The position numbers and the translations under genes are program-made. Shown here in pieces: positions 35,749 through 44,798 of a stretch of DNA of 64,000 bases. Every line of letters starts with the position of its first letter. Position 1 is the first letter of the stretch. The stretch is from NCBI GenBank assembly GCA_934274515.1, contig CAKQTC010000008.1:1-64000 (forward strand), read 5' to 3'. This DNA is from an uncultured Clostridia bacterium (lineage in GTDB: Bacteria > Bacillota > Clostridia > Christensenellales > DTU072). The notes beneath the pieces were generated by a model, which saw only the letters and a list, made by a program, of their open reading frames with translations, was not told the DNA's origin and did not search any database.

Positions 35749-37745
35749 CAATCGGCGTACTCCATTGCGTCGGCGGTTACCGTGACGCTTACGACGATTT
35801 CCGAGCCGTTTCTGTCTAAGACGAACTCGATATTATCTCCGATTTTTGCTTTCATTACTTCGTCGGTCAGCGTGTAGACGTGTTTTACTTCTTTTTTTTC
35901 GCCGTCGCCTACTTTTATTGATTTTATTATATCTCCTGCCGCGACTTTACCTGCGCAAAGCGCGTTTGCGGCTTGTTCGTGTACTTTCACGGTTTCCCTT
36001 ATAGATATTCCGCCGGTGGTTTCGTCAATTTCGGGTATAGACGAATAAACGTAAATCGTCATTCCCATAAGCGGTCTGTAAAGTTTATGTTTTTCGTTCG
36101 GTTTTTCTTTGTGTTGCGCAATTATATTGTCCGCAACGATTTTCGCTACGTTCGACGGTATCGCATAACCTATGTTATCTACTTTTTGCGCGACGAGTTT
36201 TGCGTCCGTTATCCCTATTATTTTTCCGTCGGTATCGAACACTCCGCCACCGCTGTTCCCGGGGTTAATCGCCGCCGAAACGCGAATAACTCTTCTTGTC
36301 ACTAAGTCGTCGCTGTCGATTGCTTTTATCGCGATGTTTTCGCTTGCCAAATTTATCGTGCCGTCCGTGACGGAAATTCCGTCTCCTTCCGCATTGCCTA
36401 CGGCAATTACGTTTTGTCCGACGTACGCTTTGTCGCTGTCTGTAAACTCCGCCGCGGTGAGTATCGTTTTCTTTATCGCGTCGCTACCCGTTATTTTAAG
36501 CACGGCGATGTCGTATTTTTTGCTACCGCCTATAAACTCGGCGTCGATGCCCATTTCCTGTGCGGCGGTTTGCGAATTCGCTCTAATTTCGCTACCGTAC
36601 AAATAAACTTTTATTTTCGTATGATAGTCGGGTTCTCCCTCGGTTGTTTTTTCTTTATAAACGACGTGGAAATTCGTTATCACGAAAGCGTCTCCGGCGG
36701 TTTTATCCATTTGATAAATAACGCCCGAACCCTCGCTCCCGTTTCCGAGTTCTCCTACCGACACGCTTACCGAACTAAGCAACGCTTTGGTGATAAACTT
36801 AACGTCCTTTTTGTTCGTTTCGGCAAAAAGCAACGCAAAATCTTGGTACGAGCCTTGATACCCGTTGCTCTTCATAAATTCGTACAACTGTTGAGCGGTT
36901 AACGCTACGGGTTCGTTTTTCCCGTTGGTTACGTTAAACGTATAAAACGAGCCGTCGGTTAGCGTAATCGTATACTCGTCCGTCTGCCCGACGGTAGCGG
37001 TTTTTTCTATGTTTTTTATCCCTTTGCCGTCTTTCCCTGACGCCACGGTAAACGAATACGTCGAACCGTCGGTGTACGTAATTTTGTACTTACCGCCGTT
37101 TCCGTCTTCGGACACGTCTTCGATTTTTTCTATACCCCTACCCGCATCGCCTTTTTCGCCGACAGCGCGAATTCCCGTTGGTTTATCCCCTACGTACCAA
37201 AACTCGTCTTTAATCGACGGAGTAATGCCGCTCGCTCCCACGAGCGAAACAAGCCATTCGGTTTCCGTACCCTTATACCCGTTTTTGACCGCGATTTGGT
37301 ATGCGCTGTCGCCCTTGAACGCGTTAATCAGTTCTTCGAGCGTACCCGAATAACCGAGTTCGGTTGCAAGCGTATACACCGTTTTTAACGATATTACTCT
37401 TTCTTCCGAAAAGTTTTCCGAATAGTAAAACTTCGTACTTCCGTCCGCTTGAAACGACAATATATCTTTGTCGAACCTGCCCCTGTACAAGACGGTTTGT
37501 TTTTTTACGTCGTAAAACGAGATTTCGTTTTTGTCGTTTATCGAGTACGTTCCCGATTCGTAAACCGAATTTTCCCATTTGCCGTCGGACAAGGCAAACC
37601 AGTCCGATTTATCCGTTTTCCCGTTGGAAACGGCGTAAAAAACGACATATTCCGCCCCCGTATCGGGAGCGGAACAGCCTATCGCCGTTGCGGCGAGTAA
37701 AAGTATCGTCAAAAACGCGATAATCGCGATCTTTTTACTGCGCAT
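35748..37745 (-). CDS. HtrA-like trypsin-family lipoprotein protease with PDZ-like tail
   Basis: 665 residues. Lipoprotein signal MRSKKIAIIAFLTILLLAATAIGC (Cys near 24). The N-terminal 300 residues carry repeats of the type GY.GT..EWL..L (GYKGTETEWLVSLVG, GYQGSYQDFALLF) and two YTITLTDGSFYTF-like units found in Firmicutes surface proteins. The protease domain has His in ITNFHVV (about 358), Asp in KKYDIAVLKI (about 411) and Ser in INPGNSGGGV (about 494): a full triad. A PDZ-like region follows (about 575-655; AAGDIIKSI). HtrA proteins degrade or refold misfolded exported proteins; the long N-terminal extension is unusual. Middle gene of a three-gene operon, 11 bases after the DUF1508 gene. 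Confidence 0.88.
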   Translation of the reverse strand: MRSKKIAIIAFLTILLLAATAIGCSAPDTGAEYVVFYAVSNGKTDKSDWFALSDGKWENSVYESGTYSINDKNEISFYDVKKQTVLYRGRFDKDILSFQADGSTKFYYSENFSEERVISLKTVYTLATELGYSGTLEELINAFKGDSAYQIAVKNGYKGTETEWLVSLVGASGITPSIKDEFWYVGDKPTGIRAVGEKGDAGRGIEKIEDVSEDGNGGKYKITYTDGSTYSFTVASGKDGKGIKNIEKTATVGQTDEYTITLTDGSFYTFNVTNGKNEPVALTAQQLYEFMKSNGYQGSYQDFALLFAETNKKDVKFITKALLSSVSVSVGELGNGSEGSGVIYQMDKTAGDAFVITNFHVVYKEKTTEGEPDYHTKIKVYLYGSEIRANSQTAAQEMGIDAEFIGGSKKYDIAVLKITGSDAIKKTILTAAEFTDSDKAYVGQNVIAVGNAEGDGISVTDGTINLASENIAIKAIDSDDLVTRRVIRVSAAINPGNSGGGVFDTDGKIIGITDAKLVAQKVDNIGYAIPSNVAKIVADNIIAQHKEKPNEKHKLYRPLMGMTIYVYSSIPEIDETTGGISIRETVKVHEQAANALCAGKVAAGDIIKSIKVGDGEKKEVKHVYTLTDEVMKAKIGDNIEFVLDRNGSEIVVSVTVTADAMEYAD

Positions 37746-37756
37746 ACTCGAAAATA

Positions 37757-39196
37757 TTATTTATTAGCGTTTTTTTCGGGCAGCGGCGAGCGCAACGCAA
37801 AACGATATACGCTTTCTATACTGCTCGCGCACGCTTTTTGCGTGTCGTAGTTCTGTCCGTAGTACTCGATAGGCGAATTTGCGGATTTACTTCTCAAAAC
37901 GAACTTGTATCTGCCCGATTTGTCGGGGTCGATAACGAAATATCCGTCGCGTACCGTGTTGATAAACGTTTTCAAACCGTTAAGACAGCCGCTTTCCGCT
38001 TTGTAATCTCTCGATTCGTAAAGAAGTTGTCCGTTGTTGGCGAAAAGAAGGAAAACGTACGGCGAAGTTTTGGAGTTCTCGTCCACTCTCGCAATTTCCC
38101 ATTTCCCTACCGCGCCGGAACCTTCCGCCACGTCTTTTACGAGTTCTTCCGGAATTTCGTAATGAACGAACTTAGCCGCATAATCTTCGGTCGTAATGTC
38201 CGTTATCGGAGAAATCGGCGCAAAACGCTTTACGCTTTCGATGTTGTTTCTGCAAGACGATTCCGTGGAAAAACTTTCGCCGATGTATAACAACGTGTTG
38301 CTCGTAGGGCTTTTTAGTATAAACTTGTAATTTTTGAACTTGTCCGCGCGAACGGTAAATCTACCGGCGTTAACCGCGTCGATAAAGTTTGCTATCGCTT
38401 CTCTGCAACTGTCTACCGATTTATACGCTTTGCTTTCGTAAAGCAGTTGACCGTTGTTCGCCAAAAGCAAATAATTGTATCCGCCTAGGTCGGAGTTGCA
38501 AATTTCTATCTTTCCGACAACCTTGTTTTCTTTTGCGTCATCGCTTGCCGCAGGTTCTTCAAACACGACTTTATCCGCGTCGCCGAGTTTAACCTTCGGC
38601 TTTTCAAGCATATTCTCTTGTTCGTGTTTTTCTTCGACCGCTTTTTCCGCGGGTTTTTTAGCCGCAGGTTTCTTCGCAACGGGTTTTTTTGCCGTTGCGG
38701 GCTTTTTAACGGGCGCTTTAACGGGTTCTTCCGCCGCTACCGTTTCCGATTTGTCGGACTTCGTTTCTTTCGCTACGGGTTGCTCGATTTTTTCTTCGGG
38801 CTTTGCGACAACAACGGGTTGTTCGGTCTTTTCTTCGACTTTTTCTTCCGTTTCGGGCGCAGATTCCGCAATAACTTCTTTTTGGGTTTCTTCAACCTGT
38901 TCGGACTTTTCTGCGGCGACGGGCGTTTCGTATTCGGGTTCCGCGTACTTTTCCGCAGGTGTAGCGGACTTCGTTTCTTCCTTTTTATCGGACACGTCTA
39001 TCGTTTCCCCGACTTCTTCGTAGCGTCTTTTGCCTTTCTTTCTTGCGCGTTCGCATACCGCGATAAGCACTGCGATAAGCGCAACGATAACCGCCACGGC
39101 AAGAATAACGTGCCATAATTTGAGCGTCAAAGACGAACCCAAACTTATTTCTTTGTTCATAACGTCCGCAAATGCGGCAAGACCGAATAAAAACAT
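37757..39196 (-). CDS. membrane protein with Lys/Ala/Pro/Glu-rich linker and paired DUF1508 (YegP) repeats
   Basis: 479 residues. One membrane span (about 28-47, HVILAVAVIVALIAVLIAV) then a long charged, low-complexity stretch (about 55-205; VKAPVKKPATAKKPVAKKP). The C-terminal 250 residues hold four DUF1508-type units in two pairs, recognised by NNGQLLYES, YKSVDSCREAI, FKNYKFILKSPTSN and SGRYKFVLRSKSAN. YegP domains are widespread, of unknown function, linked with stress. AAGGAG precedes ATG 39196. First gene of the operon with the HtrA-like protease; a shared envelope-stress role is inference. Confidence 0.85.
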   Translation of the reverse strand: MFLFGLAAFADVMNKEISLGSSLTLKLWHVILAVAVIVALIAVLIAVCERARKKGKRRYEEVGETIDVSDKKEETKSATPAEKYAEPEYETPVAAEKSEQVEETQKEVIAESAPETEEKVEEKTEQPVVVAKPEEKIEQPVAKETKSDKSETVAAEEPVKAPVKKPATAKKPVAKKPAAKKPAEKAVEEKHEQENMLEKPKVKLGDADKVVFEEPAASDDAKENKVVGKIEICNSDLGGYNYLLLANNGQLLYESKAYKSVDSCREAIANFIDAVNAGRFTVRADKFKNYKFILKSPTSNTLLYIGESFSTESSCRNNIESVKRFAPISPITDITTEDYAAKFVHYEIPEELVKDVAEGSGAVGKWEIARVDENSKTSPYVFLLFANNGQLLYESRDYKAESGCLNGLKTFINTVRDGYFVIDPDKSGRYKFVLRSKSANSPIEYYGQNYDTQKACASSIESVYRFALRSPLPEKNANK

Positions 39197-39261
39197 AGCG
39201 TTCTCTCCTTTTTATTCCCTTTATTTTGTTCGCCTTTTCAGGCGGTTCTTTTTCAAAACAT

Positions 39262-39291
39262 AGTTTACAACACTTTTCGACCCGTTGTCAA
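39262..39291 (-). promoter_or_regulatory. promoter of the DUF1508-protease operon
   Basis: TTGACA (39286-39291), 18 bases, TAAACT (39262-39267), about 65 bases before ATG 39196. Confidence 0.7.
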
Positions 39292-39363
39292 TTATTTTAC
39301 TTTATACTTTAACGTAAAAAATAAATATAAATAACTATTCGCGCGACTACGCATACTAGCGAT

Positions 39364-40524
39364 ATGAATAAAAAAATTTGTTTTGCTCTTATCGCCGTCA
39401 TCGCGGTTGTTTTTGTCTGCATCCTTTCCGGTGCGGCGATAAAACCCGTTTCTTTCGCCGTTTCCGTCGTAGCCGACGAAAAAGTCGTTTTTAACAAGAC
39501 CTATAAAACCGCTCCGTCTGTCGCACTCGTCGCTCGTTTATTCTATGACGGCAATCCGAGAAATATGCTAAAAAAGCGATTTAAGGGTGACGTAGCCCTT
39601 TTTTCGGATACCGTAAACCCCGAAATAGCCAACGACTTAAAAACCCTTGCAAAGTCGCTTTCATATCCTGCGGTCGAACCGAACATATTGTACGAAGGCA
39701 AAGGAAAATTCGTTTTTCGCGAAGGTAAGAACGGTAGGACGTGCGACTACGAACAGACCTTGCGGCAAGCGGCTGAAAACGAAAAATGTGCTGCCGTATT
39801 CGAAACAACGCATCCCGTTTTTACCGTGGAAGAGTTACGAAAAAACACCGTAGCGGCAGGCAAAGCAAAAACCGCTTATTACACTTCGGGCAGAGCGCGT
39901 AAAAACAACGTCGAACTTGCGGCGTCGCGTCTTGACGGTCAAGTCGTTTTGCCGAACGAGAAATTGTCTTTTAACGAAATCGTAGGGAAAAGGACGGCGG
40001 AAAACGGTTTTTCCGAGGCAAAAGTAATTCTTTACGGCGAATATACCGGCGGCATAGGCGGCGGAGTATGTCAGGTGTCCACCACGCTGTACAACGCTTG
40101 GTTAAAAGCGGGGCTTGACGCGGAAAAATCCCGTCCGCACTCGTTGGAGCCGAGTTACGTTACGCCCGGACTTGACGCAATGGTAAGCGAAGAAAACGAC
40201 CTTGTGCTTACGAACAACACTTCGTTCCCCGTCTATATCGGAGCGTTTTATGACGGAAGTTATGTCGAATTCGTAGTTTACACACGCTCCCTGCCCTGCA
40301 CGATAAAACTCGCAAGCGAGTTCGTTCGCGCGTTGCCCTGCGATGAATACGAGATAGTCCCCGGGGAAACCGAACAACTGCTTTCTCTGCCTAAAAACGG
40401 CGCGATTTACCGCTCGTACAGGGAATTTATCGTTGACGGAGAAGTAATCGTCCGCGAATCGTTAAGAACGTCAACCTATTTGCCGCAAAAAGGAAAAATT
40501 GCCAAAAGAATAACCGAAAACTAA
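39364..40524 (+). CDS. VanW family protein
   Basis: 386 residues with an N-terminal membrane anchor or uncleaved signal (ICFALIAVIAVVFVCILSG, about 5-23). The VanW domain (about 175-315) is clear: NEKLSFNEIVGKRTAENGF, GGIGGGVCQVSTTLYNA (about 227-243) and LTNNTSFPVYIGAF. VanW proteins occur in some vancomycin clusters but mostly stand alone in Clostridia as cell-envelope proteins of unknown role; no van genes are nearby. No ribosome site before the ATG; a CATACT box lies exactly 6 bases upstream, so the mRNA may be leaderless. Confidence 0.9.
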   Translation: MNKKICFALIAVIAVVFVCILSGAAIKPVSFAVSVVADEKVVFNKTYKTAPSVALVARLFYDGNPRNMLKKRFKGDVALFSDTVNPEIANDLKTLAKSLSYPAVEPNILYEGKGKFVFREGKNGRTCDYEQTLRQAAENEKCAAVFETTHPVFTVEELRKNTVAAGKAKTAYYTSGRARKNNVELAASRLDGQVVLPNEKLSFNEIVGKRTAENGFSEAKVILYGEYTGGIGGGVCQVSTTLYNAWLKAGLDAEKSRPHSLEPSYVTPGLDAMVSEENDLVLTNNTSFPVYIGAFYDGSYVEFVVYTRSLPCTIKLASEFVRALPCDEYEIVPGETEQLLSLPKNGAIYRSYREFIVDGEVIVRESLRTSTYLPQKGKIAKRITEN

Positions 40525-40584
40525 CGAATAAAAAAGAAAAATCAGGCTCAAAATAATATCAGAAACACTTCAAGGAGGTTAGTT

Positions 40585-40740
40585 ATGAAGAACAGTAAAA
40601 TCGTTAAGACGGGCGAGAAACCCGGACGCGGCAAGTATTCCTGCACTAATTGCCATACTTGCGTAACGCTCGACGCCGGTGACAAAATGCCCCCGTGCCC
40701 GAAATGCACGAACAGCGAATTCACGAAACAAAACGGCTAA
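40585..40740 (+). CDS. 51-residue zinc-ribbon protein
   Basis: Small gene with an excellent ribosome site (AAGGAGG, 7 bases before ATG). Sequence pattern GRGKYSCTNCHTCVTLDAG ... PPCPKC: two CxxC knuckles (residues 20-23 and 38-41) with another Cys at 26, like the zinc-ribbon/rubredoxin-fold domain that follows KYxCxxCG...PxCPxCG. Probably a cytoplasmic metal-binding protein; role unknown. It lies 60 bases after the VanW gene and before a strong terminator. Confidence 0.85.
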   Translation: MKNSKIVKTGEKPGRGKYSCTNCHTCVTLDAGDKMPPCPKCTNSEFTKQNG

Positions 40741-40757
40741 CGACGAATGAAAATATT

Positions 40758-40793
40758 AAAAGGTCTGCCCTAGTAGCAGACCTTTTAATTTTT
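40758..40793. terminator. bidirectional terminator
   Basis: AAAAGGTCTGC-n7-GCAGACCTTTT stem with A- and T-rich sides, between the zinc-ribbon gene (+) and the esterase gene (-). Confidence 0.9.
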
Positions 40794-40862
40794 AACTTTT
40801 CTTTACCGCAACGCGTTTGCGCCGCACCCTGCCGTGTTCGCGACGTAATGTATTTTTGTCGT

Positions 40863-41795
40863 TTACTTTAATCTTGCGTCCATAAAAGCAAACGCGCGCT
40901 TAAAGCATTCTTTGCTTATTTTCGTCCAAAAGTTAAAATGGAAACAGTGGTTGTCTAAAAACTTTTTGGACGCGAACGCTTCGTTTTCCACGCCACATTC
41001 GTCGAGTTCTTTTTTAAGCAGTTCTCCTTGTCCTTTACAGAAGATGTCCTTACCGCTCATTACCAAGAATGACGGGCACCATTTTTCGTTTACCCATTCG
41101 ATAGGACTGATATATTTAAGGTCGGCGTAGTCGTTTATATTTGAAAAATCTTTTTTGAGTTTGTACTCGTCGCTGTCGAGATAACAACGTCCGATGTCCC
41201 ATACTATATTGAAAGGCAATTTGGTAAGAGAGATACTCTTTACAAGGTCGTACGGACCGCAGAAGGACGCTAGCAATGCGGGTTTAACTTTTATCGGCAC
41301 GCCGATTCTTTCTTCGAGTTCGGGATTTGCGGCAACTGCGACAAGTTGCGTCGCGTAATACGCTCCCGCGCTATCGCCGGTCACGCAAACCTTATTGACG
41401 TCTATATTGTACTTTTCCGCAAGCGTGGCTATGTAGTTAAGTGCTTTGCAGCAGTCCTGAATCGCCGACGGGAACTTGTACTTCGGGCTAAGACGATAGT
41501 TGACGTTGAATACGAAATATCCGTGCTTTGCATAACGTTTGCAAAGACTTCTTCTGTAATGCATATCGCCTTTGACGAATCCGCCGCCGTGTATATTGAG
41601 AATAACGGGCAGAAGGGGTTTATCCTTACCGATTAAGGCAGGGTCGTAATAAATCTGCCCTACGCAGTCGGTCGGATAATTTTCGTCGTAAACCACGACG
41701 TCTTTTTCCATAACCATACCTTTGTAGCGACGATAGTTTTGTAAAGGATTGCAAATTTTGTCGATAAGAACAAAAACAAATTCCGAACGCGTCAT
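40863..41795 (-). CDS. HSL-type alpha/beta hydrolase (esterase), paralogue
   Basis: 310 residues, same type as the esterase at 25585-26493: HGGGFVKGDMHYRRSL (about 69-84), GDSAGAYYATQL (about 137-148), late His in DNHCFHFNF. Both share the LNYRR/YKKY-type N-terminus, NVNYR and the SFCGPYDL/GFCGAYRL stretch, so they are paralogues. No signal peptide. CGGAGG precedes the ATG. It is a single gene divergent from a GPH symporter; substrate unknown. Confidence 0.85.
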   Translation of the reverse strand: MTRSEFVFVLIDKICNPLQNYRRYKGMVMEKDVVVYDENYPTDCVGQIYYDPALIGKDKPLLPVILNIHGGGFVKGDMHYRRSLCKRYAKHGYFVFNVNYRLSPKYKFPSAIQDCCKALNYIATLAEKYNIDVNKVCVTGDSAGAYYATQLVAVAANPELEERIGVPIKVKPALLASFCGPYDLVKSISLTKLPFNIVWDIGRCYLDSDEYKLKKDFSNINDYADLKYISPIEWVNEKWCPSFLVMSGKDIFCKGQGELLKKELDECGVENEAFASKKFLDNHCFHFNFWTKISKECFKRAFAFMDARLK

Positions 41796-41826
41796 AAAAT
41801 AGTCCTCCGATTGTCTTTTTTATACT

Positions 41827-41855
41827 ATTATACGACCTCGTTCCCCTTTTTTCAA
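41827..41855 (-). promoter_or_regulatory. promoter of the second esterase gene
   Basis: TTGAAA (41850-41855), 17 bases, TATAAT (41827-41832), about 30 bases before the start at 41795. Confidence 0.75.
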
Positions 41856-41951
41856 GTCTTATTTTCGATTTTTCTACTTTATCGAGTTTTTTCGCCGTTT
41901 ATCCCCATCTCCTTCCGAACGCGACAAAGTTAAAAATGCGAAAAATCCGCA

Positions 41952-41995
41952 TTGACATCATATTATATTAATGTTAAAATACTAAATATTAACAT
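41952..41995 (+). promoter_or_regulatory. promoter of the GPH symporter gene with overlapping operator-like palindrome
   Basis: TTGACA (41952-41957), 17 bases, TAAAAT (41975-41980). The palindrome ATGTTAA-n11-TTAACAT (41971-41995) covers the -10 box and likely start site, so a repressor bound there would block transcription. Confidence 0.7.
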
Positions 41996-42017
41996 ATTGT
42001 TTTTTACGGAGAGAACG

Positions 42018-43655
42018 ATGAAAAAAAGAGAAAAACAACCGTTTAATCCCGACGTCGTGCCGGGCAAGGAAAAACTATGTTACGGCATAGGCGGTTTTAT
42101 GGACGGTGGCGCGGTCGCGCTTATGTCCTGCGTTATGCTCAAATATATGACTACGTTCGGTATCGCCGCCGCAGTCGCTTCCACTATAATGATGGTTGCT
42201 AAAATTTGGGACGCCGTAACCGACCCGCTTATGGGTTTCATCAGCGACAACACTCGTTGTCGGTTCGGCAGGCGCAAGCCGTATATGGTCGTCGGCGGCA
42301 TGCTCGTCATCGTTGCTCTTACGCTGTTGTTTATGCCCGTCCATTCTTGGGGTATCTCGACAAGCGGTTTTACGGCGTATATCCTAATTCTTTATCTTAT
42401 ATGGAATACCGTATCGACGGTTACGCAAGTACCTTACTGTTCGATGTCAGGCGATATATCTCCGCTTTTCAAAGAAAGAAACAACGCAAACACCGTAAAA
42501 CTCGTGTTCACTTCTTTGTCGTCCGGACTTTCGTACGTCGTTCCGTTGGTTTTCCTCGAAGCGATGATAAGCAAAGAAGGTTTTATGTTCGTTCCTAACA
42601 TTTCGCCGACTACTTTTTGGCTCATTATCGGGTTAGGGTTCGGTTTGCTGTTCGGCATCGGGCTTATCGTTTGCGGGTTATTCGTTAAAGAGAGAGTTCG
42701 CGTCGGCACTCCGAAAGTTAAATTCAATTTCAAACAGTTTATCAACAACTACGTTGAACCGTACAAAAACCGTTCTTACCGTTGGCACATTATTATGTAC
42801 TGCGCGGCGTTTATGTGTATGGATATAATCAGCGCGCTCGCCGTTTTCTACGCAACCGACGTTTGGCACGGATATCAACTCTTCGGAATGGATATTTCGT
42901 CGTTGTTTATCGTTGCTCCCCTTATGGTCGCGGCGGTATTAATGTTCCCTTTGTCTAGAATATTGATGGATAAAAAAAGCAAACAGTTCGTTTTCAGAAT
43001 GGGTTTGCCTTTTTATATTCTCGGCGGTATAATGTTTGCGGTAATGGACCCGTCTTGGACTCCGCCTATTCTCATTCCCGTCGTCGCGCTCGTAATGGGA
43101 CTCGGTTTCGGCGGAGCGCAAATGATGCCTTGGATGATTTTCCCCGACACTATCGACGTGGCAGAACTTGCCACCGGGAAACGTCCGACCGGCACTTACA
43201 GCGGAATGATGACGCTCGCAAGAAAAATCGCGGGAGCGTTCGGCGTCGGTTTGGTCGGTTGGGTCATGACCGCCGCCGGCTATATCGAAAACAAAACCGG
43301 CAACGCGTCGAGTTATATAGAGCAACCCGATTCTGCGTTGCTCGCGATAAAACTTATGATGGGCGTATCCATCGCGGTATTCATAAGCATAGCGATGTTC
43401 GCGTCGTTTAAGTACAAAGTAACCAACGCCAAACTTAAACGTATTCGTTATTTCTGCGAACTTGCCGAACAAGGCGCGCTCGGCTCGCTCAACGAAGAAG
43501 AAAAGCAAGAAAGAATTGCTCTTATCAACGAACTCGCGGGCAAATACGACGAAAAATTCGACCTTGAAAACATCGTTAATTGCGCATCTGCAACCGCCGA
43601 ACAACCGTCGGACGAGGAATCGGTCGTAAACGATGACGAGAAGGCAAACGAATAA
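42018..43655 (+). CDS. GPH-family sugar:cation symporter (MelB-like)
   Basis: 545 residues, about twelve hydrophobic spans. GPH signatures: KLCYGIGGFMDGG at the N-terminus, KIWDAVTDPLMGFISD (about 63-78) followed by RFGRRKPY, VPYCSMSGDIS, and ELATGKRPTGTYSGM (about 375-389). These carriers move glycosides or pentosides with Na+ or H+. The C-terminal 70 residues are a hydrophilic, acidic tail. ATG 42018 follows ACGGAGAG; the in-frame start at 41952 falls inside the promoter. A small membrane protein follows after 33 bases. Substrate not decidable. Confidence 0.9.
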   Translation: MKKREKQPFNPDVVPGKEKLCYGIGGFMDGGAVALMSCVMLKYMTTFGIAAAVASTIMMVAKIWDAVTDPLMGFISDNTRCRFGRRKPYMVVGGMLVIVALTLLFMPVHSWGISTSGFTAYILILYLIWNTVSTVTQVPYCSMSGDISPLFKERNNANTVKLVFTSLSSGLSYVVPLVFLEAMISKEGFMFVPNISPTTFWLIIGLGFGLLFGIGLIVCGLFVKERVRVGTPKVKFNFKQFINNYVEPYKNRSYRWHIIMYCAAFMCMDIISALAVFYATDVWHGYQLFGMDISSLFIVAPLMVAAVLMFPLSRILMDKKSKQFVFRMGLPFYILGGIMFAVMDPSWTPPILIPVVALVMGLGFGGAQMMPWMIFPDTIDVAELATGKRPTGTYSGMMTLARKIAGAFGVGLVGWVMTAAGYIENKTGNASSYIEQPDSALLAIKLMMGVSIAVFISIAMFASFKYKVTNAKLKRIRYFCELAEQGALGSLNEEEKQERIALINELAGKYDEKFDLENIVNCASATAEQPSDEESVVNDDEKANE

Positions 43656-43688
43656 ATACACAACTTTTTTTACGGAGGTAAAACAACA

Positions 43689-43982
43689 ATGGCAAACAAG
43701 AAAAAATCATCGGGCGGAAGCGTCATCACCCTTAACAAAGCGTCGTTTTGGTTGATTTGCGTAACGGCGATACTTTATCTCATCGCGATGATACTTCATC
43801 TCGTCGGGGTAGAGGCAAAAATCGTAAGCGCAATGCAAGCCGTCGCTACCGCCATTATGATTATCGTGGTGGCAATACTTGCCTGGCGTTACGTCAGAAA
43901 CAAACAGATTGTATGGAAGGTGCTTTATTTTGTCTGTTTGCTCGTCGTAATCATCGGAATAATCATTCCGCTCGTAATTTAA
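43689..43982 (+). CDS. small membrane protein, 97 residues
   Basis: Lys/Ser-rich N-terminus (MANKKKSSGGS) and three hydrophobic spans (about 18-38, 44-64, 74-96). ACGGAGG stands before ATG. It is co-directional with the GPH symporter and just before a terminator, so both probably share a transcript. Function unknown; an accessory to the symporter is possible but unproven. Confidence 0.75.
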   Translation: MANKKKSSGGSVITLNKASFWLICVTAILYLIAMILHLVGVEAKIVSAMQAVATAIMIIVVAILAWRYVRNKQIVWKVLYFVCLLVVIIGIIIPLVI

Positions 43983-44017
43983 TGCAAACTTACGACACGA
44001 TGCCAAATTAAAAAAAG

Positions 44018-44052
44018 TTCCGCCGATTGTTTAACTTTTCGGCGGAATTTTT
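44018..44052. terminator. bidirectional terminator
   Basis: TTCCGCCG ... CGGCGGAA (14-base loop), followed by TTTTTATTT on plus and CTTTTTTT on minus; lies between the small membrane protein (+) and relQ (-). Confidence 0.85.
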
Positions 44053-44117
44053 ATTTACCAACGTTCTACTCTCTACCGCGCCCGAAAACGGTTCTCCGCG
44101 CGGCGTTCGGTTTTGTT

Positions 44118-44798
44118 CTATTCTTCTTCGCTTTCCCCTGCTATTTCTTTATAGATATCTTGCATTTCTTTATCGAGAGAAGTTATTTGCTCGGCGCAAA
44201 TTCTAAGCCGCGACGCCAAGTCTTTGGACACTTTTTCGCCGGATTTATATTTAAGCCTATGCTCCAAACTTGCCCAAAAATCCATTGCTATCGTTCTTAT
44301 TTGTATCTCGACAGGAGTATATTCCACGCTTTCGGCAAGGAAAATTGGAACTTTGACTACGATATGCAGGCTGCGATATCCGTTGCTTTTCGGCGTTTTT
44401 ACATAGTCCTTAACTCGTATAAGCGTGATGTCGCTTTGTTTTATCAACAGTTCGTAAACGCGATAAATATCGTCCACGTAATTACATATTACGCGCACGC
44501 CCGCTATATCGTAAATATTGTTTTTTATGGTTTCGATTTCGAGCGGAAGATTTTTCTTTTTTAGTTTCGCGTAAATGCTCTGAATGCTTTTCAACCTGCT
44601 TTCGATATGATGAATGGGGTTGTGGTCGTACTTAATATGAAACTCTTCGTCCAAAATTTCGAGTTTGGTGGTAATTCTCTTAATCGCCGCTCCGTAAACC
44701 TGCGTAAGCGAGATAAATTCCTTCGCGTTCGCGCGCAGTTTGTCGTCGCTTGCCATCGCTTTCGCAATCGCTTCAAACCCGTTTCTTTCTTTTTTCAT
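44118..44798 (-). CDS. relQ: small alarmone synthetase (RelQ/YjbM type)
   Basis: 226 residues, single synthetase domain making (p)ppGpp from ATP and GDP/GTP. Motifs: IYDIAGVRVIC (about 92-102), RVKDYVKTPKSNGYRSLH (about 127-144) holding the GTP-binding YR, and VEIQIRTIAMDFWASLEH (about 161-178). No HD hydrolase domain, so it only synthesises. A coiled C-terminal helix (about 190-222) matches the tetramer helix of RelQ proteins. GGGAGAG precedes ATG. Single gene in this window. Confidence 0.92.
   Translation of the reverse strand: MKKERNGFEAIAKAMASDDKLRANAKEFISLTQVYGAAIKRITTKLEILDEEFHIKYDHNPIHHIESRLKSIQSIYAKLKKKNLPLEIETIKNNIYDIAGVRVICNYVDDIYRVYELLIKQSDITLIRVKDYVKTPKSNGYRSLHIVVKVPIFLAESVEYTPVEIQIRTIAMDFWASLEHRLKYKSGEKVSKDLASRLRICAEQITSLDKEMQDIYKEIAGESEEE

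Noticed and set aside
38389..39118. Long plus-strand frames opposite the DUF1508 gene rich in Phe/Arg or Ser
   Set aside because: They mirror the low-complexity Lys/Ala/Glu coding of the real gene; no start signals.
39364..40524. Vancomycin-resistance gene cluster
   Set aside because: Only a VanW-type protein is present; no vanA/B ligase, vanH, vanX or two-component system nearby.
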